DNA of 21,755 bases from a virus. Below are positions 14,272 through 20,997 of this stretch, in pieces. Position 1 is the first letter of the stretch. Each line of letters starts with the position of its first letter. A model generated the notes under the pieces. It made no database searches. It was not told the DNA's origin and worked only from the letters and a program-made list of their open reading frames with translations. The translations under genes were made by a program, and so were the position numbers. The DNA lies in IMG/VR virus record IMGVR_UViG_3300008116_000989, positions 1 through 21,755 of that record; one strand, written 5' to 3'.

Positions 14272-15680
14272 TGAAAAAATGGTTAATCGGTCTTGCTATA
14301 GGATTATTGTTTGCTTTTCAAGCTAACGGACAAACCTATACTCAATCGTATGTAGATAAATGTACGGGGGAAGTAAAGATAGTTACCACAACTTATATAA
14401 ACGGAAATGCGGTAATATCTTTTTATAATCAAGTCAGAACATTCACACCAACAGAAGTAGCAAATGGAACGGTGCAAGCATGGTTAAATACCGTCTATGC
14501 ACAATATTCTACATTAGCATGTCCTACTAACCAAGTAGTTCAACAGACAGTTCAAAACACAGTATCACAAGCAGCAAGTTCAGCCGCATCACAGGCTGCA
14601 AGTTCAGCTGCTTCATCTGCAGCAAGTAGTTCAGCATCATCGGCAGCATCTTCATCTGCAAGTACAGCTGCAAGTAGTAGTGCAGGAGCATCAACCCCAC
14701 CACCAACATCATCGGCACCACCTGCAAGTAGTGGTACGTCACAAAGTGGGGGTAGTTCTTCATCATCTTCATCACAAAGTGGGGGTAGTTCTTCATCTTC
14801 GGAAAGTAAAACAGAAACAAAGACTGAAACTAAAACGGAATCTAAATCTGAAACTAAATCAGAAAGTAAATCTGAATCTAAAGAAGAATCTAAATCGGAA
14901 AGCAAGAGTGAAGAAAAAAAGGAAGAGTCTAAATCAGAAGAAAAAAAATCCGATGAGAAAAAAGAAGAAAAGAAAGAGGAAAAAAAGGAAGAGAAGAAAG
15001 AAGAAAAGAAAAAAAGTGGAAATCTAAATCCAATGATGTTTGCTTCGGACTTAACAGCAGCACAAAACCCTGATAGGAGATTAAATATGATTATCGGATT
15101 GGGTTGGAGTAGAGCAAGTATGGCGGGTGATGAAACATTTTCGGCAAACGCAATGATATGGAGTAACCTAAAGCAATTTGCATTGAGTGGTGGATATACC
15201 AAAATGGAATTTGAAGAAGGTTCATTAAAAGCAATACACTCATATGGAACTACGTTTGCATATTTGGATGGTAACTTTATGAATTTACTATCCTATACCT
15301 ACGTTAGACCGCATCCAAAATGGGGAACATATGGATATAATTTGGGAGCAATCAATTTGATATTAAGAAATGCAACAAATACAGGATTTGATTATAATTT
15401 AGTAACATCAGCTGTAGGATTTTGGACTAAACCATATCCATATAGTAAAAAACTTACACTATCACCACAAGTATTTATGATGGTATCCCCCATATCTTAC
15501 AATGCGGATACAAAAATGACAATGGTAAATAGACACGCAGGATTTCTATTAGGAACATCAATAGATTACAAAATAAGTAAAAGATTTGGATTCAGCATAA
15601 ACTACAAAGCAAACTTAAACACAGCACCTGGTTCACCATTCTTACACAATGTATTAATTGGTAGTAGATTAATTTTATAA
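14271..15680 (+). CDS. Exported protein with low-complexity linker and C-terminal beta-barrel-like domain
   Basis: 469 aa. Signal peptide ends FQANG|Q at residue 20. A small N-terminal domain (21-95) contains Cys31 and Cys84. Residues about 100-175 are Ala/Ser then Ser/Gly/Pro repeats; about 178-250 are Lys/Glu/Ser repeats becoming pure Lys-Glu blocks. The C-terminal 215 residues alternate amphipathic strands (LNMIIGLGWSRASM, FALSGGYTKMEF, LLSYTYVRPHP, RFGFSINYKANL) and end in SRLIL, typical of outer-membrane beta-barrels. The linker could cross the periplasm or bind peptidoglycan by charge. Its closest context is the CsgG-like gene, in the same unit. Not a recognised porin. Confidence 0.7.
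   Translation: MKKWLIGLAIGLLFAFQANGQTYTQSYVDKCTGEVKIVTTTYINGNAVISFYNQVRTFTPTEVANGTVQAWLNTVYAQYSTLACPTNQVVQQTVQNTVSQAASSAASQAASSAASSAASSSASSAASSSASTAASSSAGASTPPPTSSAPPASSGTSQSGGSSSSSSSQSGGSSSSSESKTETKTETKTESKSETKSESKSESKEESKSESKSEEKKEESKSEEKKSDEKKEEKKEEKKEEKKEEKKKSGNLNPMMFASDLTAAQNPDRRLNMIIGLGWSRASMAGDETFSANAMIWSNLKQFALSGGYTKMEFEEGSLKAIHSYGTTFAYLDGNFMNLLSYTYVRPHPKWGTYGYNLGAINLILRNATNTGFDYNLVTSAVGFWTKPYPYSKKLTLSPQVFMMVSPISYNADTKMTMVNRHAGFLLGTSIDYKISKRFGFSINYKANLNTAPGSPFLHNVLIGSRLIL
14739..14797 (+). repeat. Two tandem copies of a 33-base repeat unit inside the 14271 gene
   Basis: TCACAAAGTGGGGGTAGTTC followed by TTCATC occurs at 14739-14764 and 14772-14797, an exact 26-base match at a 33-base period. 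It encodes SQSGGSSSS twice. Exact copying at the DNA level suggests recent duplication, in contrast with the codon-scrambled Ala/Ser and Lys/Glu stretches around it. Confidence 0.8.
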
Positions 15681-15681
15681 T

Positions 15682-15691
15682 TTATATTTAT
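15682..15691 (+). promoter_or_regulatory. TTATATTTAT promoter-like motif
   Basis: Located just after the stop of the 14271 gene at 15680 and 23 bases before an ATG at 15715. It probably serves the 15.7-19.7 kb unit. No terminator hairpin is visible between the stop and the motif. Confidence 0.45.
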
Positions 15692-15739
15692 CTTAAAGGT
15701 TATGCCGATTGTTAATGAAACTAACACACATGGACGACG

Positions 15740-15982
15740 GTGATAAACAAAATAAGAGAAACAATATCGCAAAAAAGCAAAAGGATGATGCTATACAAAG
15801 ACTTGAGCTTGTTCCTAGCTCTTTTCTTCAATCCTTTTGGGTTCGATGCCGCTCAATATTCCCTGATATTACTGACAGGAAGTTTATGGAGAGCGAACTT
15901 CGTTATGTATTGTATTGCGGCATCTTTTTTTGGATTGTATATTTACTTATTGAAACAATTAAATAAAAAGGTTGATGAGTGA
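15740..15982 (+). CDS. Small two-transmembrane phage protein (GTG start or ATG at 15785); overlapping alternative frame
   Basis: 80 aa if it starts at GTG 15740, 65 aa from ATG 15785. It has two hydrophobic segments, LSLFLALFFNPFGFDAAQYS and NFVMYCIAASFFGLYIYLL, with basic flanks; the sequence LFFNPFGFD is similar, by recollection only, to small membrane proteins of marine myoviruses. A second frame, ATG 15715 to 15966 (83 aa, starting MKLTHMDDGDKQNK and ending in one membrane segment), overlaps it almost completely. I favour the 15740 frame, but codon usage does not decide clearly. It overlaps the next gene by eight bases. Confidence 0.55.
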   Translation: MINKIRETISQKSKRMMLYKDLSLFLALFFNPFGFDAAQYSLILLTGSLWRANFVMYCIAASFFGLYIYLLKQLNKKVDE

Positions 15983-16772
15983 TTTAAAAATTGCGGTTAT
16001 ATTTGGTGGACAATTAAGAACCGGTGTTGAAACTTCCAAAAGTATATTTAATTTTTTAGGAGAGTATTTACCTAATTGTGATTTTTTTGTACATACTTGG
16101 GATATTACCACATATAAAAGAAATGATTATCACGGGTCACACTCACCAACATTCGATTGGGATGCTATAAAATTGAAAGAGGAATACCTAAATCAATTTT
16201 TAGAAATATACAAACCTGTAAAGCACGAAATTACACCGTTTTTAAAATTTAGAAAAGAAGTAGAAGATACCAAAGAATTTTCAGGTACGCATTGGATGTA
16301 TTCTTTTTGGAAAGTCAATGAACTAAAAAAAGATTACGAAAAAGAAAATCGATTTAAATACGATTACGTTTTAAAAGTTAGAGGGGACCTTTGTTTTAGA
16401 ATGGATGTATTTTTAAGAGAGCACATCAATCTGTTACAAAAAAATGAAAATAAAAGGTCAATATTTTTATTTGAGGATATGTACTACATAGCAACTTCGG
16501 AGGTAATTGATGAATTGGCTAATATGGGGCATCCAACAAATGGTACTTTTAAAAATATAGATGGGTTTCAGAACGATTTAAACAGAAATATTATAAAATA
16601 CATAGAAACCACCTTTAATAGAATACCACAATTTCATCAATCGGAATCCGGATGCGATTACTTTTTATTAAGAAATACAGCAAAGCACCTACCATACGAA
16701 AAAATGGATGAAATGGTAAAAATATTTAATACTTATTATGAAAATCACGATTTTAATGAAAAAACTATTTAA
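15975..16772 (+). CDS. Glycosyltransferase-like protein
   Basis: 265 aa from ATG 15975 (preceded by AAAAGG). Starts with a strand and loop LKIAVIFGGQLRTG followed by CDFFVHTWD, and has YDYVLKVRGDLCF near residue 135. The pattern of GGQLR, HTW and an R-x-D-L motif after a YDYV strand is common in GT-A-like proteins of phages and capsule loci. A sugar-nucleotide-dependent transfer is inferred; donor and acceptor are unknown. No export signal. It overlaps the next gene by 17 bases. It may modify virion proteins, phage DNA or host surface glycan precursors. Confidence 0.6.
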   Translation: MSDLKIAVIFGGQLRTGVETSKSIFNFLGEYLPNCDFFVHTWDITTYKRNDYHGSHSPTFDWDAIKLKEEYLNQFLEIYKPVKHEITPFLKFRKEVEDTKEFSGTHWMYSFWKVNELKKDYEKENRFKYDYVLKVRGDLCFRMDVFLREHINLLQKNENKRSIFLFEDMYYIATSEVIDELANMGHPTNGTFKNIDGFQNDLNRNIIKYIETTFNRIPQFHQSESGCDYFLLRNTAKHLPYEKMDEMVKIFNTYYENHDFNEKTI

Positions 16773-17361
16773 TTTAATTGCAATACTTTTAATAGGAATT
16801 GCATCTTACGGACAAGACACAGTTAGAGTAAAAAACAATGTATTTGAAACTCTTTATTCACAATCATTGGAGCAACCACTTTGGATTAAGTATCGTTCAA
16901 TAAATCGACCTACAAACGTTAATAGAGGTACAATGGATTTCTATACCGAGAAGGGTATTAAGACATCAGATGCGGATGATTATAAGGCTAACATATACGA
17001 TAAAGGACATGGTGCACCAGCTGCAACATTTTCTGATAATATGGTAAATCTAAAGCAAACATTCTCATATCTAAATTGTATTCTACAAGACCAATATCTT
17101 AATAGAGGTGAGTGGAGATTGTTAGAGGAGCAAGAAAGAAAATGGGATGATGTAGAAAATCTGACAGTATTAATAACAATTCATTTCGATAAACCAGTAA
17201 AAAGAATACCTACAAACGCAGCAATCCCATCTTATTTAGAAAAACACATTTACTTTGAAAAATCAGGTAAATGGAAATGTTTTGTATTTTTAAATCAGAA
17301 GCCACAATATAAGTGGGAACAATTAGAAAAAATTTGTGAACCATCAGAACACAAAAAATAG
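16756..17361 (+). CDS. Exported DNA/RNA non-specific endonuclease (beta-beta-alpha-metal fold)
   Basis: 201 aa from ATG 16756, chosen because it gives a clean signal peptide ending IASYG|Q at residues 19-20; an ATG at 16738 would add six residues. The mature domain holds DDYKANIYDKGHGAPAA with catalytic-type His85, then QTFSYLNCILQDQYLNRGEW with Asn116, about 31 residues after the His as in Serratia nuclease. This is the Endonuclease_NS family (NucA/NucG). Secreted or periplasmic cutting of nucleic acid is predicted: scavenging, clearing DNA after lysis, or blocking other phages. The start lies inside the glycosyltransferase-like gene. Confidence 0.85.
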   Translation: MKKLFNLIAILLIGIASYGQDTVRVKNNVFETLYSQSLEQPLWIKYRSINRPTNVNRGTMDFYTEKGIKTSDADDYKANIYDKGHGAPAATFSDNMVNLKQTFSYLNCILQDQYLNRGEWRLLEEQERKWDDVENLTVLITIHFDKPVKRIPTNAAIPSYLEKHIYFEKSGKWKCFVFLNQKPQYKWEQLEKICEPSEHKK

Positions 17362-17404
17362 GGGGCTGGGGGAAGTGTCGTTTTGACAAAAATTTTTTGA
17401 TAGT

Positions 17405-18064
17405 ATGAGTTACCTAATTGCAAACATACCACCGATAGAAGTGCTCATTGATAAGCGCTTCCTATACGATTGGCAAACGGATGATACGGGCAAAGTAATG
17501 GGTGAAGGTGAATGGGAAAGGGGCCATTGGGTAACTGTGAAATCTATCCCAAATCGTGCTCTACTATTTGAAACCTATATAGACCGATTTGGAGCAGTGT
17601 ACGATAAGTTACCAATACATGCATTTCGTTGGAGGACTCTGGAAGCAAAAGATAAGGTGTTTCCTTTGGATTTCTTACAACTTTGGGATAATCTATCATA
17701 TAATATTTCCGTAATAGAGAAAAGGGTTTTAAGGGGTTGTAAAACGATTTGTACAATGAAAGACCGTTCGGAAGTAGAGGGTGAATATCTCTTTACTATT
17801 GATACAACACATTCTGAGCCGAATGAAGTGGATACGGGTTGGTCTGAAACTCCAAACGAACACAAATCATTTAATATTTGTAAATTAGATAATGGTCAAT
17901 TCTGCGCACAACCAAATAATCGTTTACGTTGGTTTCAACCATCACGCGGAACGGATTTAAAGGCCGCTCCTTATTTTAGATATTCAACTGAAATTTGGAG
18001 ATGCGAAGACCACGAAAAATGGAGACCATCCGAAACAAAATGGGATTACAATGAAAGGGATTGA
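17405..18064 (+). CDS. Conserved phage-type protein of unknown function
   Basis: 219 aa, no signal peptide or membrane segment. Trp- and Asp-rich with recognisable blocks: FLYDW near residue 20, FETYIDRFGAVYDKLPIHAFRW, PLDFLQLWDNLSYNISVIEK, then GEYLFTIDTTHSEPNEVDTGWSETPNEHK and DNGQFCAQPNNRLRW. From memory, proteins with the same block order (LPLDYLQLWN..., DNGQFALQPNNR) are conserved in T4-like marine phages without known function; this cannot be checked here. Its 3' end overlaps the next start by 14 bases. The upstream spacer is unusually G-rich. Confidence 0.7.
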   Translation: MSYLIANIPPIEVLIDKRFLYDWQTDDTGKVMGEGEWERGHWVTVKSIPNRALLFETYIDRFGAVYDKLPIHAFRWRTLEAKDKVFPLDFLQLWDNLSYNISVIEKRVLRGCKTICTMKDRSEVEGEYLFTIDTTHSEPNEVDTGWSETPNEHKSFNICKLDNGQFCAQPNNRLRWFQPSRGTDLKAAPYFRYSTEIWRCEDHEKWRPSETKWDYNERD

Positions 18065-19736
18065 TAAACTGGCTGCTAAAGTAAATCATGCAGACAAGGT
18101 TATAGTAATAAGTTATGGCGTTTTTATGCAAGGCCAAAGCGTCAATACATTCGATAGGTGGGGTGCTGAATTTATAAGTTGGTTATCGAAACAAAAACAC
18201 TACAAAGAGTATAAAATCGTTATCAATCAATCATCCGAACCCCTATCAAATGCAGGGATGCCATCCATCGCAAACAAATATATACAATCTTATAAGTGGG
18301 TATCTGAAAGTTTAAAAGGATTTGATGTTTACTTAATAACCGATTCTTATGGTGATGAATTTGATAATTGGATAAGAGAACAATTTGGTTGGAAACATCT
18401 CACATATAGGTTTCACTTTGATACAACAAATTGTTTACAAAATTATATTAATAGAAAAATTAATCAACCTAATGGATTTGAAAGAGATATTTTTACTTGT
18501 AATGGTAATATGTCCGCCAAACACAGAATATTAGTAAAAAATTTATGGACAGAGATGAACTTTTGGGAAAAGTCCTATTGGTCTTTTAATGAATCTTCTA
18601 ATTTTGGAGATGGTTTTTTAGATGTAAGATTGGATTTGTTCGGAATATGGAATCTCGCAGCTGATAAATTAGAGAAATGCTTTCTACATTTGATTACAGA
18701 GACTGTATCGGATAACTTTTATACAGGAACAAAAATTCGTATGGATTTTATGTCAAAAATGGGTAGAGCTCTTTCATTTCCAAGACCATTTATAGCATAT
18801 GGTAATATGGGGTTATTAAAGCGGTTGAAAGAATTAGGATTCCAAACATTTGATAAATGGTGGGATGAGTCATATGATGATATTGAAGATTATGGAGAAA
18901 GAATACTAAAAATAAAAACTTTAATTTTAGAATTAAATAAAAAAACACAAGAAGAAAAATTATTAATGTGGAATGAAATGTATGAGGTATTTCAACACAA
19001 TGTAAATTTACTAAAAAATATTTCTTATAATGAAAAAAGAAAAGTAGATTTGGAAATACCAAATTTTTTCAATAATTTTAAGTACGAAACATTAGAATAT
19101 ATGCATATGGATGAATTTAATATTGGAAATCTTTGTGTTTTTTACGATAAAAAATTTGATGGTGGTGGAACTACTTTTGGTTATAATGCGATTACTAAAC
19201 CGGACATTTTGGAAAGAATCAAAGATTCGGGAAAAGTATTAGAAATATGTTCAGGCCCTGGATTTATAGGTTACACATTATTAAAACGAAATAAAGCAAG
19301 CAAATTAATTTTATCAGATATTAATTTAGATGTTGCATCTTTTATACAAAAAACCAACCAATATAATAAATTCGCTAATGTACAATATATACATTCCGAT
19401 TGTTTTGACTCAATTGATAAGGTTCATAAATTTGATACGATTGTATCCAATCCACCACATTTTAAAACGGAAAGACCTGGAGGATATAGAAGTGATGAGG
19501 AACAATTAATATCATTGGATTTAGATATGGCATTTCACAAAAAATTCTTTGAACAAGTTGGAGATTATTTAAATCCAGGTGGTAAGATTGTATTGATTGA
19601 AAATTGTGATGGGGTTACGGAAGATGATATTCGTATGTTATCTAATTCAAAATTTGGGGTAGAAGTGGTTGATTATAATTCGTATGGGTGGGAAGGTAAA
19701 TCTACGTTTTATACGATTATCTTATATTTATTGTAA
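18051..19736 (+). CDS. Fusion of glycosyltransferase-like and class I methyltransferase domains
   Basis: 561 aa. Residues 1-330 start with a strand VIVISYGVFM and contain ETVSDNFYTGTKIRMDF at about 217-233, then PFIAYGNMGLLKRLKELGFQTFDKWWDESYDD at about 246-277; this block resembles the acceptor-side end of GT10-like or other GT-B glycosyltransferases of marine phages. Residues about 370-561 are a SAM-dependent methyltransferase: motif I VLEICSGPGFIG (397-408), DINLD as acidic loop (423-427), and IVSNPPH at 464-470, a NPPY/NPPF-like motif used by methyltransferases acting on planar or amide nitrogen. A protein that both glycosylates and methylates one substrate is inferred. No export signal. 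End contains a TTATATTTAT motif. Confidence 0.65.
   Translation: MKGIDKLAAKVNHADKVIVISYGVFMQGQSVNTFDRWGAEFISWLSKQKHYKEYKIVINQSSEPLSNAGMPSIANKYIQSYKWVSESLKGFDVYLITDSYGDEFDNWIREQFGWKHLTYRFHFDTTNCLQNYINRKINQPNGFERDIFTCNGNMSAKHRILVKNLWTEMNFWEKSYWSFNESSNFGDGFLDVRLDLFGIWNLAADKLEKCFLHLITETVSDNFYTGTKIRMDFMSKMGRALSFPRPFIAYGNMGLLKRLKELGFQTFDKWWDESYDDIEDYGERILKIKTLILELNKKTQEEKLLMWNEMYEVFQHNVNLLKNISYNEKRKVDLEIPNFFNNFKYETLEYMHMDEFNIGNLCVFYDKKFDGGGTTFGYNAITKPDILERIKDSGKVLEICSGPGFIGYTLLKRNKASKLILSDINLDVASFIQKTNQYNKFANVQYIHSDCFDSIDKVHKFDTIVSNPPHFKTERPGGYRSDEEQLISLDLDMAFHKKFFEQVGDYLNPGGKIVLIENCDGVTEDDIRMLSNSKFGVEVVDYNSYGWEGKSTFYTIILYLL
19722..19731 (+). promoter_or_regulatory. TTATATTTAT promoter-like motif at the end of the 18051 gene
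   Basis: The motif overlaps the last codons (Leu-Tyr-Leu) of the fusion gene and lies 11 bases upstream of the 19743 start. It therefore could start a transcript for the two small acidic paralogues. Confidence 0.4.
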
Positions 19737-19742
19737 AACAAA

Positions 19743-19958
19743 ATGGAAAAATATTATTTTATTGTAGATGCAAAGGCACCAGCAGAAGATTCAGTAGTTA
19801 AATTTGAAGATTCAGCTAGTATGATAACCAAAGAAGCTGCCGATGCTTTTATAGCTGCAAATCAAGAAGATTTAGAAGTAGCAATCATATTGGAAGATGG
19901 TGTAGAAATCACTAAAAGATATACCGTATTAGAGGTTCAAGAGGTTGTAGAAGAATAA
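19743..19958 (+). CDS. Small acidic protein, tandem paralogue A (71 aa)
   Basis: Begins MEKYYFIVDAKAP and is rich in Glu, Asp, Val and Ala. Its core ITKEAADAFIAANQEDLEVA aligns without gaps to LTLEDAQSWIDANQVDLAEV of the next gene; both start with a YxxIVD strand and end in VEE. This marks a tandem duplication. The small size and charge suggest a regulator, an inhibitor or a virion decoration protein, but there is no direct evidence for any. Confidence 0.65.
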   Translation: MEKYYFIVDAKAPAEDSVVKFEDSASMITKEAADAFIAANQEDLEVAIILEDGVEITKRYTVLEVQEVVEE

Positions 19959-19983
19959 TTTTTTAAGAAATAAAAAATAAAAA

Positions 19984-20181
19984 ATGGCACAAGGACAGTA
20001 TTGCATTGTAGATGTAACAGTAGATGGTAGCAAACCACTTGATGGGTTAGTAGGTTTAACACTTGAAGATGCTCAATCTTGGATTGATGCTAATCAAGTT
20101 GATTTGGCTGAAGTAACCGAAGAAGGACACGCTGTTAAATATCTTATTCAACCAGATAATTGGGTTGAGGTAGAAGAATAA
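19984..20181 (+). CDS. Small acidic protein, tandem paralogue B (65 aa)
   Basis: Begins MAQGQYCIVDVTVD and shares the A/D-ANQ-DL core and the acidic VEVEE end with the gene at 19743, separated by 25 A-rich bases. Protein similarity is clear although DNA has diverged. Unknown function. Its stop is four bases before the next SGNH-like start. Confidence 0.65.
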   Translation: MAQGQYCIVDVTVDGSKPLDGLVGLTLEDAQSWIDANQVDLAEVTEEGHAVKYLIQPDNWVEVEE

Positions 20182-20185
20182 TTTA

Positions 20186-20914
20186 ATGAGATTATCAAAA
20201 AGTTACGATTTTTACTTATTTGGATGTTCACACACTGCAAATTTTCAAACAGATTTTAGGCGTGAAATACCAGAGCATTTTGTACATGCTTTTTGTTTTG
20301 GGGGAAATTCAAACGATAAAATAATTAGAGATTTAAAATCTCAAATATACAAACTAACAAATGGTTTTACGCAAAGTGTTAGAAACGTATATTTTAACAT
20401 ACAATTTACCTATTTCAATAGAGCAAATTTTTTTTCTGATTTAGAAGGAAAGTATATTCCATTTCATTCTACAAATATTATGAATCAACCATTTGGTACG
20501 GAAAATGGTGAATGTAATGTAATCTATAACCAATTTTATACAGATTGGCTAACATATTTTTTTAATGAACAAAACAGACTAGAAGAATTATTAATGGAAT
20601 GCCAAATTATTAAAAAATTAATGGATGATTTTGGTATAAAATATAATTGGTATTTGTGGGCTGGGATAAACAACGTAGAAACAAAAAATTCAAAAAAAGA
20701 GTTTGAAGAAAAAAAACCAATTTTTGAAGATAGATTTGAAAAATTAGGATTTCATAAATTTGATGAATTTTGGTATTTTGAAGATTATGCAATAAAACAT
20801 AAAATGCGTCTTATAGATATTATTGGTGGTCCGGAAGATGAACATTTATCAGGAGAGTCCAATAAAAAGCTAATAAATACACTATTATCAATATTTAATG
20901 ATAAAATATCTTAA
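20186..20914 (+). CDS. SGNH/GDSL-type hydrolase-like protein (copy 6)
   Basis: 242 aa. Block I LFGCSHTANF gives candidate nucleophile Ser15; the Asn block reads CFGGNSNDKIIRDL; the C-terminal catalytic region reads GPEDEHLSGESNKKLINTLL with Asp-Glu-His. The same G-C-S form of block I occurs in copies 2 and 3. It is 14 kb from the other five, beside glycan-modifying genes, which strengthens a glycan-ester link for the whole group. No export signal. Confidence 0.7.
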   Translation: MRLSKSYDFYLFGCSHTANFQTDFRREIPEHFVHAFCFGGNSNDKIIRDLKSQIYKLTNGFTQSVRNVYFNIQFTYFNRANFFSDLEGKYIPFHSTNIMNQPFGTENGECNVIYNQFYTDWLTYFFNEQNRLEELLMECQIIKKLMDDFGIKYNWYLWAGINNVETKNSKKEFEEKKPIFEDRFEKLGFHKFDEFWYFEDYAIKHKMRLIDIIGGPEDEHLSGESNKKLINTLLSIFNDKIS

Positions 20915-20919
20915 TATAT

Positions 20920-20942
20920 AACCCATTGATTATCAATGAGTT
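20920..20942 (+). terminator. Possible terminator hairpin
   Basis: AACCCATTGA and TCAATGAGTT form a ten-base stem with one mismatch and a three-base loop TTA. A-rich bases follow rather than a T-run, so termination is uncertain; it stands between the SGNH-like gene and an independent promoter. Confidence 0.4.
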
Positions 20943-20962
20943 AAAAAATATTTTCAGATTTA

Positions 20963-20994
20963 TTTGGTAGTTTGGAAAAGTTTTCGTATATTTG
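20963..20994 (+). promoter_or_regulatory. Bacteroidota-type promoter TTTG-N20-TATATTTG
   Basis: TTTG at 20963-20966 and TATATTTG at 20987-20994 fit the Bacteroidota -33 TTTG and -7 TAnnTTTG elements with 20 bases between them. The ATG of the nuclease-like gene follows four bases after the -7 element, so the transcript would have almost no leader. Confidence 0.65.
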
Positions 20995-20997
20995 GAT

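Noticed and set aside
14552-15202. Long reverse-strand and alternate-frame readings in the low-complexity region of the 14271 gene
   Set aside because: They arise from the Ser/Ala and Lys/Glu codon repeats; compositions such as Asp/Ser runs and Lys/Arg runs are artefacts.
15702-15743. Short ATG frame MPIVNETNTHGRR
   Set aside because: Thirteen codons, no supporting context beyond the motif upstream; more likely a chance frame before the 15715/15740 starts.
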